Below are positions 22,195 to 29,195 of a DNA stretch of 29,346 nt, piece by piece. The translations under genes and the position numbers were made by a program. The notes under the pieces are model-generated. The model had not been told where the DNA came from and did not search any database. It saw only the letters and a list, made by a program, of their open reading frames with translations. How positions within the stretch are numbered: position 1 is the stretch's first letter; each line of letters starts with the position of its first letter. Source of the stretch: JBPYFK01 sp051984675 (GTDB taxonomy: Bacteria; Actinomycetota; Actinomycetes; Mycobacteriales; Pseudonocardiaceae). The DNA lies in contig JBPYFK010000029.1 of the NCBI GenBank assembly GCA_051984675.1, positions 1 to 29,346 on the forward strand. Reading direction: 5' to 3'.

Positions 22195-22980
22195 TCACGA
22201 CAGCTTGGCCAGCCAGGGAACCAGCACCTCCGCGAACGCTTCAGGGTCCTCGAGAGGCGAGAGGTGGCCGACATCGCGGATCACCTGAAACTCCCCTTCG
22301 GGCAGGAGTCCTGCCATGTCCCGCGCTGCTTCTGGAGGGGTCAGGGTGTCCTCCGCTCCGACGACGACCAACGCCGGACCGCTGAAGGCGCGCAGCGTGT
22401 CGCTGCTGTCCGGCCGTTCGGCCATGGCCCGCTGTGCCCACGCGACCCCCTCGTGAGGCTGGCTTTCGACCAGCTCCCGGGTTCGGTCGACGCTCTCGGG
22501 GCGCCGACCGTGGGTTGTGCTGCCCAGCAGCGCAGGCAACGTGGCGTCGGCAAGCCACCCGCGGATGCCTTCACGCTCAGCCCGTTCGGCCATCGCGAGG
22601 CGGTTGTTGCGCTGGTCAGCGGTGTCAGGGGAGGTCTTGGTGTCGATCAGAACGAGACCGGAGATCAGTTCGGGCGCCGCGCGCAACACGGACATGGCGA
22701 CATAGCCGCCCATGGAGCAACCGCCCAACACGACCCGGCCGAGCCCGAGGCTGTCCAGCAGGGCGATCACGTCGCCGGCCACAGCATCAAGGCTGGGGGC
22801 CGAGTCGGCTGAGCCTTCCAGCGGGCTCTCACCAAGACCACGCTGATCAGGGGTGATCACCCTGGCGTGCTCTTCGAGCAAGGCTCGGGCGCCGTTGAAC
22901 ATCCTTGCGTCCACCGGGAACGCGTGCAACAGCACCAGCGGCGTCCCGACTCCCGATTCGATGTAGTGCACGGCGCCCAT
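22195..22980 (-). CDS. Alpha/beta hydrolase
   Basis: The 261-residue protein has a complete alpha/beta hydrolase plan: the oxyanion strand VLLHAFPVD (17-25) and the DQRGLGES turn (45-52). The nucleophile elbow is GGCSMGG with Ser89. Asp211 is in GAEDTLTP and His239 in DVGHLSPLE. It resembles the 3-oxoadipate enol-lactonase / esterase branch, but no pathway genes are nearby, so the substrate is unknown. The start at ATG 22980 has no clear ribosome binding site. It converges with the FilP-like gene (39 bp apart), and repeat locus F lies just upstream. Confidence 0.9.
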   Translation of the reverse strand: MGAVHYIESGVGTPLVLLHAFPVDARMFNGARALLEEHARVITPDQRGLGESPLEGSADSAPSLDAVAGDVIALLDSLGLGRVVLGGCSMGGYVAMSVLRAAPELISGLVLIDTKTSPDTADQRNNRLAMAERAEREGIRGWLADATLPALLGSTTHGRRPESVDRTRELVESQPHEGVAWAQRAMAERPDSSDTLRAFSGPALVVVGAEDTLTPPEAARDMAGLLPEGEFQVIRDVGHLSPLEDPEAFAEVLVPWLAKLS

Positions 22981-23027
22981 GGTGCCGTAGCTGCTGACGC
23001 CGTGCGGCTCGGGTTGGGGAGGCTGGG

Positions 23028-23081
23028 TGACAGCAAGGGAACATTCCTGTCAGGGGTGGCAGCAAGGGAACATTCCTGTCA
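23028..23081. repeat. Intergenic repeat locus F: two direct units
   Basis: F1 (23028-23052) and F2 (23057-23081) carry the same core, CAAGGGAACATTC, in the same orientation with a GGGG spacer. F1 is identical to unit A1, and F2 differs only in its left flank (TGGCAG). It lies between two minus-strand hydrolase genes, 11 bp after the 3' end of the upstream one. Confidence 0.9.
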
Positions 23082-23091
23082 CCCGCCTCGA

Positions 23092-23874
23092 TCACGAGTC
23101 GACGATCGTCACCTGCCGGGTCTCTGCTGGCCCATCCCAGGTGCGCGGCAGAGGAGTCGGCACTTCGGGTGCGACTGCCTGCACGATCGCGTCCAAGGCG
23201 GCTTCGGCCTTGCCGACCCACAGGTGCTTGGTGTCCGGGAACCCGATCACCTTCGCCTGCGGGATCAACGCGAACCGCCGTCGGGCCTCCTCCGGGCGCA
23301 GGTAGTCATCGAATTCGGGAACCAGCGCGTACACCGGTTTGCCCGATTCACCCCATGCGCGCAGATGCTCGTCGGTGCTCCACCGCAACGGCGGGGAGAG
23401 CAGCACCGCGCCCCGCACCAGGGGGTCCAAGCCATGCACCAAGGTCAAGTCCGTACCGAACGACCATCCGACCAGCCACGGGTTCGGCAGGTCGTGGAAC
23501 TCCGCGTACTCCAGTGCGGCCATCACGTCGAACCGCTCCGCGTTCCCGTGGTCAAAGGCCCCCTCGCTCCGGCCAGCCTCGCTGGCCGTGCCGCGCGTGT
23601 TGAACCTCAGCACCGCCATTTCGGCGAGGGCGGGCAGCCGCCAGGCGGCCTTTCGGAGCAGGTGCGAATCCATCATGCCGCCATGGGTGGGCAGCGGGTG
23701 AAGACACACGAGAGTGGCGCGCGGCTCCGCGTCTTCTGGCTGCGCCAGTTCACCAACGAGGTTCAGCCCGTCGGCCGTGTGCAGGGTGATCGGCTCGCGA
23801 CGCCCCGGCAGCACGGTGTTCGCACGGATCGCCGTGGTGGGCGAGGTTGCCGGACGTGACTGTTCAGTGCTCAT
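23092..23874 (-). CDS. Alpha/beta hydrolase (dienelactone-hydrolase-like)
   Basis: From ATG 23874 the protein is 260 residues; GTG 23892 would add six and cannot be excluded, as neither start has a clear ribosome binding site. The fold is visible in VCLHPLPTHGGMMDS (56-70), LRFNTRGTASEAGRS (89-103) and the nucleophile elbow LVGWSFGTD with Ser138. An acidic pair sits in PEFDDY (Asp189/190) and His217 in DTKHLWVG. The HPxPxxGGxMDxH region with a small RFNxRG motif matches a family of bacterial hydrolases related to YcjY/dienelactone hydrolases. The substrate is unknown. Confidence 0.87.
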   Translation of the reverse strand: MSTEQSRPATSPTTAIRANTVLPGRREPITLHTADGLNLVGELAQPEDAEPRATLVCLHPLPTHGGMMDSHLLRKAAWRLPALAEMAVLRFNTRGTASEAGRSEGAFDHGNAERFDVMAALEYAEFHDLPNPWLVGWSFGTDLTLVHGLDPLVRGAVLLSPPLRWSTDEHLRAWGESGKPVYALVPEFDDYLRPEEARRRFALIPQAKVIGFPDTKHLWVGKAEAALDAIVQAVAPEVPTPLPRTWDGPAETRQVTIVDS

Positions 23875-24016
23875 CGCACCCGATTTTTCCACGAACGAGT
23901 GTTATCCCCAGCGTGAAATGCGACGCCTCAGGGCGACGCGACCAGAATTCGCGTGATTGTGCACGCCCCAGAGTCAGCCAGCTGGAGTACGAGGGTTACT
24001 GCGGATGGCGCATCGG

Positions 24017-24331
24017 TTAGGACCACCGGCGGGTCGGCCCTCGACGCAGCCGCGCGGACCAGCAGCCGTTGTGCCAGTGCCGACGGTCGGCAACGCTGCC
24101 GTGCTCGGCAGCCGGCCACGCCACCACGTGCGGCACGCCGGGCCTGATCTCGTGATCGCAGCCCGGGCACCGGTAATACTTGACGGTTTGCGCCGCCGGA
24201 ACCGTACGCACCATCCAGTCCCCGTCCGGCCCGCTCTCCACGCGGGACAGGCCCACTCCTGCCCCCACCGGGCGGGGCGCGGAGCGGCCTTCGGGGCTTT
24301 TCGCACGGCGCGGCTGGTTTCGACGAGGCAC
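24017..24331 (-). CDS. Small zinc-ribbon-like conserved actinobacterial protein
   Basis: The 104-residue protein starts at GTG 24331. Residues 1-40 are basic and disordered (MPRRNQPRRAKSPEGR). The rest is compact: a CPGCDHEI pair (Cys55, Cys58) and PHVVAWP, then DRRHWHNGCW with His87 and Cys90 as likely further zinc ligands. This arrangement is conserved in many actinobacteria, where the protein is often labelled ATP/GTP-binding without a visible nucleotide motif; none is seen here either. Function unknown. A TAACGT box 6 nt before the GTG suggests a leaderless transcript. Repeat locus G separates it from the dha operon downstream. Confidence 0.8.
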   Translation of the reverse strand: MPRRNQPRRAKSPEGRSAPRPVGAGVGLSRVESGPDGDWMVRTVPAAQTVKYYRCPGCDHEIRPGVPHVVAWPAAEHGSVADRRHWHNGCWSARLRRGPTRRWS

Positions 24332-24337
24332 GTCACC

Positions 24338-24343
24338 ACGTTA
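24338..24343 (-). promoter_or_regulatory. Possible -10 box for a leaderless zinc-ribbon-gene transcript
   Basis: On the minus strand this reads TAACGT (TANNNT), 6 nt before the GTG at 24331. No Shine-Dalgarno sequence is present. Confidence 0.42.
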
Positions 24344-24402
24344 ACCCGCCCCAGCCGGCGCCCATGTCCGGTGTTCGGAGGGTCGGCTGGGCACACCCCG
24401 GG

Positions 24403-24456
24403 TGACAGGAAGGTTCCCTTGCTGCCACCCCTGACAGGAAAGTTCCCTTGCTGTCA
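24403..24456. repeat. Intergenic repeat locus G: two direct units
   Basis: G1 (24403-24427) has core GAAGGTTCCCTTG and an altered right flank, CTGCCA. G2 (24432-24456) has core GAAAGTTCCCTTG. Both point the same way, 29 bp start to start. It lies directly 3' of dhaM and is nearly identical to locus I. Confidence 0.92.
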
Positions 24457-24473
24457 CCCGCCAGGGACGCGGA

Positions 24474-25175
24474 TTACTCGTCGAAGTTGCGCTCGGCCAA
24501 CTCCAGGATGCGTTGCACGGCTTGCTTGGCTTCCGAACCGGAAGCACGCAACTTGATGCGGTCTCCCTTGCGGGCACCCAAGCTCATCACGCCGAGAACG
24601 CTCGCGGCGTCGACCTCCATGTCTCCAAAGGACACCGTCACCTGTGCCTGAAGACCGGTCACGCTGCGCGCGAGCATCGCAGCAGGACGTGCATGCAGCC
24701 CCACCTCGTTGCGCAGCTCAAGCACCTCGCTCACTTCAACCTCACCCGCAGCGGTGCTTTCATCCGCCACAGACGCTTCGGCCGGCTCAGCAGCCACGCG
24801 GCCCGCCTGCGCCACCGCATCGAGGGAACCGCCGCCCTGTGCCGCCACACCCGCGGCAACCGCACCTTCCACCAGTGGGGCATCCGCGACAACGGCCCTG
24901 TTCGCATCGTCGAGCGATTCGACCGCGAGTTCGGCCGTCATCTGCGCACTACCCAGGTCGTACAGGAGTACGACCCCGGCACCCGCATCTGCGTTGACCA
25001 GCGCTGTGGAAACCGCGTCGAAGTCCGTGCCGACACCACCGTCGGGAAGCCCACCGGCCGGCATGACGCGCACGTCGGGCGCCATCTGGGCCACCAACTC
25101 CACCACTCCCTCGGAGAGCTGCCGGCTGTGTGACACGATCACCAAGCCGACGTTCGCGCCGCTGCCGCCGCTCAT
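24474..25175 (-). CDS. dhaM: PTS-dependent dihydroxyacetone kinase phosphoryl carrier, EIIA-HPr fusion
   Basis: The 233-residue protein has two domains. Residues 8-130 form an EIIA-Man-like domain with the phosphorylatable His16 in LVIVSHSRQL and the GTDFDAVSTAL and LYDLGSAQMT segments. An Ala/Glu-rich linker (about 126-148) leads to an HPr domain (149-233) with His161 in GLHARPAA and the SVLGVMSLGA regulatory-site region. It passes phosphate from the PTS to DhaL-bound ADP. The EI-like domain found in the E. coli DhaM is absent, so general EI is needed. Its ATG overlaps the dhaL stop by 4 bp (ATGA). It is the last gene of the operon, with repeat locus G following. Confidence 0.93.
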   Translation of the reverse strand: MSGGSGANVGLVIVSHSRQLSEGVVELVAQMAPDVRVMPAGGLPDGGVGTDFDAVSTALVNADAGAGVVLLYDLGSAQMTAELAVESLDDANRAVVADAPLVEGAVAAGVAAQGGGSLDAVAQAGRVAAEPAEASVADESTAAGEVEVSEVLELRNEVGLHARPAAMLARSVTGLQAQVTVSFGDMEVDAASVLGVMSLGARKGDRIKLRASGSEAKQAVQRILELAERNFDE

Positions 25176-25810
25176 GCGCTCTCCCCTGCCGCGACAGCGA
25201 ATGCTTCCAGCAGCAGCGCCGTTGACCGGGCGCCGGGATCGACGTGGCCGACGCTGCGCTCCCCCAGGTAGGAGGCCCGCCCCTTCCGTGCGATGAGGGG
25301 CTGCGTGTTCTGAGCGCCCTCATGCGCTGCGCGGGCGGCGGCGACCAGCACGTCAGCGGGCCCTTTGCCTTCCGCGGCGCGTTCCTTGGCTACTTCGGCT
25401 GCCGGCGTCAGTGCATCCACCATCGTCTTGTCCCCCGTCGCCGCCTTCCCTCGTGCGACAACGCCTTCCAGTGCAGCCTGCAACGCGCTGGCCACGGCCA
25501 AGCCGTCAAGCTCTTCCACATCCCCGACCGTGGAGGAAGCCCGCAGGAACGCCGTGCCATACAGCGGGCCGGAGGCCCCACCCACCGTCGAGATCAAGGT
25601 GGTGGCGATCAACTTCAGCACCGCACCGGGCTTCTCGGGACCCGCCTGGTCCACTTTGGCGACAGCCGCCCGGAACCCGCGATCCATGTTTTCGCCGTGG
25701 TCGGCATCGCCGATCACACGGTCCAGTTCCACCAGTTCGTCGCGGTGCTCGGCGACGGTTCGTGCCGCCGCGCCGAGTGCTGCGGTGACGCCACCTGCCG
25801 TACAGACCAT
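25172..25810 (-). CDS. dhaL: Dihydroxyacetone kinase ADP-binding subunit
   Basis: From ATG 25810 the protein is 212 residues; GTG 25813 is an equally spaced alternative, and longer frames are not supported. The Mg-ADP site is intact: Asp30, Asp35 and Asp37 in ELDRVIGDADHGE, with GGASGPLYGT forming the nucleotide-binding loop. In PTS-type systems DhaL holds ADP permanently as a cofactor, is rephosphorylated by DhaM, and passes the phosphate to dihydroxyacetone on DhaK. It lies 38 bp downstream of dhaK and overlaps dhaM, so the three subunits are made together. Confidence 0.94.
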   Translation of the reverse strand: MVCTAGGVTAALGAAARTVAEHRDELVELDRVIGDADHGENMDRGFRAAVAKVDQAGPEKPGAVLKLIATTLISTVGGASGPLYGTAFLRASSTVGDVEELDGLAVASALQAALEGVVARGKAATGDKTMVDALTPAAEVAKERAAEGKGPADVLVAAARAAHEGAQNTQPLIARKGRASYLGERSVGHVDPGARSTALLLEAFAVAAGESA

Positions 25811-25848
25811 CACTTCACCTACTCCTGTCCCTTCGGAGCTCCACCCGC

Positions 25849-26844
25849 CTACCAGCGCAAAGCCGCCGTGTACACCGGCGCGTCCCACAACTCCGTCAGC
25901 TCGTCGTCGAGTTTGAGCAGTGTGAAACTCAGGCCCTGCATTTCCAGACTCGTGGTGTATGGGCCCACGAGCCGGCGCCGCACCTGAATCCCCCGCTCAG
26001 CCAGCAGCCGCTCGGCGATGCCGTGAGCAAGGTAGAGCTCGAGGAGCGGGGTGCCTCCCATCGAGTTGGTGAACAGCACAACCTCATCGCCGGAGGCGAA
26101 CGGCAGGTCCTCCAGCACCGGCTCAAGAAGCCGGCGCACAACGGTATCGGCGCTCTCCAGGGGAACCCGTTTCCGCCCGGGTTCGCCGTGAATGCCAATA
26201 CCGATCTCCATCTCGTCGGCGGCGAGGGTGAACGTCGGCTCGCCGACATGGGGAACGGTCGGCGCGGTGAGCGCCATACCCATCGAACGCACGCGGGAGA
26301 CGACGTGCTTGGCGAGCCGTTCGCATTCGTCGAGGTTCCGACCGGCCTCCGCGGCGGCGCCCACGATCTTTTCCAACAGCACCGTCCCGCCCACGCCTCG
26401 GCGACCGGCGGTGTGCGTCGAGTCCTTGACCGCCACGTCGTCGTCGATCACCACGGACCGCACGTCCGTGCCCTCGGCCGCGGCCAGTTCGGCGGCGGTT
26501 TCGAAGTTGAGCACGTCGCCGGTGTAGTTCTTCACGATCAGGAGCGCGCCGGCTCCCGCTTCCGTGTCGCTGATCGCCGCCTCCACCGCGTCCGGCGTGG
26601 GGGAGGTGAACACGGCACCGGGACACGCAGCCGCCAGCATCCCCGGCCCGACAAACCCGGTGTGCAGCGGCTCGTGGCCGGAACCACCACCCGAAATGAC
26701 CGCGACCTTCCCCGTGACCGGCGCATCGGCGCGCACGACCACAGGCGGGTCGGTGCGGACCCGCACGAGGTCAGGATGCGCGGCGGCCATCCCTTGCAGA
26801 CTTTCGACCACAACGTTCGCCGGATGGTTGATGATCTTCTTCAC
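25849..26844 (-). CDS. dhaK: Dihydroxyacetone kinase substrate-binding subunit
   Basis: From GTG 26844, with GAGGAG 6 nt upstream, the protein is 331 residues and begins with the family motif KKIINHPANVVVES. His219 in GIGIHGEPG is the residue that binds dihydroxyacetone as a hemiaminal. His57 in GGGSGHEP and Asp110 in NYTGD match the catalytic His/Asp. With DhaL and DhaM it converts dihydroxyacetone to the glycolytic dihydroxyacetone phosphate using phosphoenolpyruvate. It is the first gene of dhaKLM. No DhaS/DhaR regulator or glycerol dehydrogenase is next to it; the upstream gap holds decayed repeat locus H. Confidence 0.95.
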   Translation of the reverse strand: MKKIINHPANVVVESLQGMAAAHPDLVRVRTDPPVVVRADAPVTGKVAVISGGGSGHEPLHTGFVGPGMLAAACPGAVFTSPTPDAVEAAISDTEAGAGALLIVKNYTGDVLNFETAAELAAAEGTDVRSVVIDDDVAVKDSTHTAGRRGVGGTVLLEKIVGAAAEAGRNLDECERLAKHVVSRVRSMGMALTAPTVPHVGEPTFTLAADEMEIGIGIHGEPGRKRVPLESADTVVRRLLEPVLEDLPFASGDEVVLFTNSMGGTPLLELYLAHGIAERLLAERGIQVRRRLVGPYTTSLEMQGLSFTLLKLDDELTELWDAPVYTAALRW

Positions 26845-26910
26845 GGCTGGCTCCTCGTAGGGACGGTCCCACTCGTGACGTTCACAACCGACGCTTCCGT
26901 AGTCGGTGGC

Positions 26911-27002
26911 GCGAAGCAAGGGAACATTCCGATCAACTGTGACCGCACGATTCCCTTGATGCCAGCGAGGCGCTCGGTGAGAGGAAAGCTTCCTTCCCGC
27001 AG
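26911..27002. repeat. Intergenic repeat locus H: three decayed units
   Basis: H1 (26911-26935) keeps the core CAAGGGAACATTC but has lost its left flank. H2 (26940-26964) reads TGACCG-CACGATTCCCTTG-ATGCCA. H3 (26978-27002) reads TGAGAG-GAAAGCTTCCTTC-CCGCAG. H1 and H2 keep the 29-bp register. This is the most diverged locus and lies between the 3' end of the aldehyde dehydrogenase gene and the start of dhaK. Confidence 0.75.
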
Positions 27003-27018
27003 CCCCGTCGGCGGCTGC

Positions 27019-28560
27019 TCACCGCCCACGTACCAGCCGTACCAACCGCACCATCCGACGCACAGTGCGCGGCGATCTGCGGAAGGTCATCGGGTTCAGC
27101 AGCGCCCGGAACCGACTGCGGGTGACCGACTGGGGACGGGCGAACTCGCGCAGCCCGTCAGCCCCATGAATGCGCCCGAAACCGGAGTCCCCCACACCCC
27201 CGAACGGCAGGGACGGCACCGCCGCGAAAGCGATCACCGAGTTCACCGAAACCATCCCGGCTCGCAGCCGGCGAGCCAGTTCGGCGCCATGCGAACGGGA
27301 AAACACGGCAGCACCCAAGCCGTAACGCGTCGCGTTCGCTTGCCGCACTCCCTCATCCACATCGGACACCCTGGTCACGGCGATCGTCGGTCCGAAGGTT
27401 TCCTCCACGATCCCGTCCGCATCGGCAGGAACGTCCGTCAACACAACGGGCTCCACGAACGGCGGTCGCACGGAATGACTGCCGCCAACGACGGCACGTG
27501 CCCCGCGCTGCAGCGCATCATCGATATGCCGACGGATCACGTCCACCTGGGCAGGCATCGTCATCGGCCCGAGGTCAGCGCGCGGCTCACCACCAGGGCG
27601 GAGACGGCGCGCACGCTCAGCGACCATCTCGATAAACCGGTCCGCGACCGCGTCCACCACATACACTCGCTCCACGCCGACACAAGTCTGCCCGGCGTTG
27701 GCCATCGCGCCCCACACGGCAGCATCCGCGGCGGCGGACACGTCCGCGTCGGCATCCACGATCAGGGCATCCTTGCCACCGCATTCGACGAGAACCGGCG
27801 TGAGGTTCCGCGCGCAGGCCGCCATCACACGCTTTCCCGTTTCCGTCGATCCGGTGAATGCGATCTTGTCCACGTCCGACGTACACAGGGCCGCACCCGT
27901 GTCCGCGAAACCGGTGACGACTCGGAGCACGGGCTGCTCCGGCACGATCTCGGCGAACGTATCGGCTAACCACTCGCCCACGCCGGGGGTGAATTCGCTC
28001 GGTTTGAACACGACGGCATTGCCCGCAGCCAGCGCGTACGCGATAGATCCCATCGGTGTGAATGCCGGATAGTTCCACGGACCGATGACACCGATCACAC
28101 CATAGGGTAGATACTCAACGGTCGAGATCTGGTTCGACATCAGCAGGCCGGACGGCACCCGTCGTCGCCGCAGAACGGCCTCCGCCTTGCTCGCGGCCCA
28201 GTGCAGATGGTCAATGACCAGCACAATCTCCAGCCGGGCGTCGTCGATAGGCTTGCCGGTTTCGGCGCAGATCAACCCGGCGAGTTCGTCGAGGCGGCGC
28301 ACCAAAACCTTACGCCAAGCGTCCAGCCGCTGCTTACGGGCGGAAAACCCCAGATCGGACCACCATTTCTGGGCCTGCCGTGCATCGGTGACCACCTGAC
28401 CTACGTGTTCGGCGCCGTGGATGGGGTGTTTACCAACCGTTTCGCCGGTACGCGGATCAAGCGACTCGAATGTCGCTTGATCGGGCGTGGTGGGCTCTGT
28501 TTCGGCCGCCGATTCCGATTGGGCCCTATTCTCGACGCTGTCACGGGCCGCTTGGGTCAT
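27019..28560 (-). CDS. NAD(P)-dependent aldehyde dehydrogenase family protein
   Basis: From ATG 28560, with GGGAGG 6 nt upstream, the enzyme is 513 residues. The longer open frame upstream is Arg-rich and unlike the family. Landmarks are GVIGVIGPWNYPAFTPMGSI for cofactor binding, FTGSTETGKRV, Glu259 in VECGGKDA and catalytic Cys293 in NAGQTCVG. EETFGPTIAV and LPFGGVGDSGFGR follow. The sequence type is that of class 3-like / succinic-semialdehyde-type enzymes. The Arg-rich C-terminal tail (RRSPRTVRRMVRLVRLVRGR) is unusual and could associate with membrane or nucleic acid. The physiological aldehyde is unknown; proximity to dhaKLM need not mean shared function, since locus H intervenes. Confidence 0.92.
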   Translation of the reverse strand: MTQAARDSVENRAQSESAAETEPTTPDQATFESLDPRTGETVGKHPIHGAEHVGQVVTDARQAQKWWSDLGFSARKQRLDAWRKVLVRRLDELAGLICAETGKPIDDARLEIVLVIDHLHWAASKAEAVLRRRRVPSGLLMSNQISTVEYLPYGVIGVIGPWNYPAFTPMGSIAYALAAGNAVVFKPSEFTPGVGEWLADTFAEIVPEQPVLRVVTGFADTGAALCTSDVDKIAFTGSTETGKRVMAACARNLTPVLVECGGKDALIVDADADVSAAADAAVWGAMANAGQTCVGVERVYVVDAVADRFIEMVAERARRLRPGGEPRADLGPMTMPAQVDVIRRHIDDALQRGARAVVGGSHSVRPPFVEPVVLTDVPADADGIVEETFGPTIAVTRVSDVDEGVRQANATRYGLGAAVFSRSHGAELARRLRAGMVSVNSVIAFAAVPSLPFGGVGDSGFGRIHGADGLREFARPQSVTRSRFRALLNPMTFRRSPRTVRRMVRLVRLVRGR

Positions 28561-28772
28561 TGCTGGCCTCCCACCGGTCCGGGGCACCGCCGCACCGGCG
28601 CTCACTCCCACGTCCAGCGCGCGTTCGCGCCACCGCCGCGGACACCGTGGGCGCGACCGGCCCTCGTCATGTCGTTGTTCCCGGAAGCCTACTGAATGTC
28701 CCCGGTGGCAGGCACACACTCGGCGGAAAGTCGCTCGTGCACGCGCGTGCCTCGCCCATCAGGTGGGCGGGG

Positions 28773-28826
28773 TGACAGGAAGGTTCCCTTGCTGTCACCC
28801 CTGACAGGAAAGTTCCCTTGCTTGCA
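28773..28826. repeat. Intergenic repeat locus I: two direct units
   Basis: I1 (28773-28797) has core GAAGGTTCCCTTG and I2 (28802-28826) core GAAAGTTCCCTTG; the last flank is altered to CTTGCA. Spacing is 29 bp. It lies 25 bp after the 3' end of the small membrane protein gene. The remaining ~210 bp up to the aldehyde dehydrogenase start show nothing else. Confidence 0.92.
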
Positions 28827-28851
28827 GCCGCCCCTTGGGCGCACAAATGCG

Positions 28852-29151
28852 CTACTCAGCGTCCGGGGTTTCCGGGGTTGAGGTTTGCGAGGATGCCACT
28901 TCGGGTGGGACGACGATCGGCCGCAGCCATGCCCACGCAGCCAACACCACCGTGAAGACCAGCATGCCGATGCCGGCCCAGAGGTTCACGTTGGAGCCGG
29001 CTGCCCGTGCCAGATCGGCTCCGCTGGTCGCGACGAGCCCCATCACCGTGAGGACGACGCCGTAGATCGCGAACAACGCCGCGATGATCAATCGGATGTC
29101 GAAGGCGCTCGCGGCACGCTGGCCGCTCCCTCGCTCCGTCTGAGTAACCAT
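28852..29151 (-). CDS. Small two-pass membrane protein, probable symporter companion
   Basis: The 99-residue protein starts at ATG 29151, with AAGGGGA about 5 nt upstream. Two hydrophobic helices (about 19-41, RLIIAALFAIYGVVLTVMGL; and 55-77, VNLWAGIGMLVFTVVLAAWA) are joined by a short polar loop. The tail is Ser/Thr/Pro/Glu-rich. The second helix ending in W-x-x-LRP is a pattern I associate with a conserved actinobacterial family of unknown function. It lies 44 bp downstream of the symporter gene on the same strand, so an accessory role for that transporter is plausible but unproven. Repeat locus I lies at its 3' end. Confidence 0.8.
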   Translation of the reverse strand: MVTQTERGSGQRAASAFDIRLIIAALFAIYGVVLTVMGLVATSGADLARAAGSNVNLWAGIGMLVFTVVLAAWAWLRPIVVPPEVASSQTSTPETPDAE

Positions 29152-29195
29152 GGTGTCCCCTTCGAAATCGCCGATAGCCGCAGGTCAGAGTCGGG

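Noticed and set aside
24017..24331. Naming the zinc-ribbon-like protein an ATP/GTP-binding protein.
   Set aside because: No Walker A, Walker B or other nucleotide-binding motif is visible; only Cys/His pairs typical of zinc binding.
26845..28560. Treating the aldehyde dehydrogenase as part of the dihydroxyacetone operon.
   Set aside because: A 174-bp gap with repeat locus H separates it from dhaK, and dhaK has its own strong ribosome binding site. Shared transcription is not shown by the sequence.
6429..28826. The ~29-bp periodic repeats as CRISPR arrays.
   Set aside because: Each locus has only two or three units with 4-5 bp spacers, no unique spacer sequence and no cas genes. The units are dispersed between genes.
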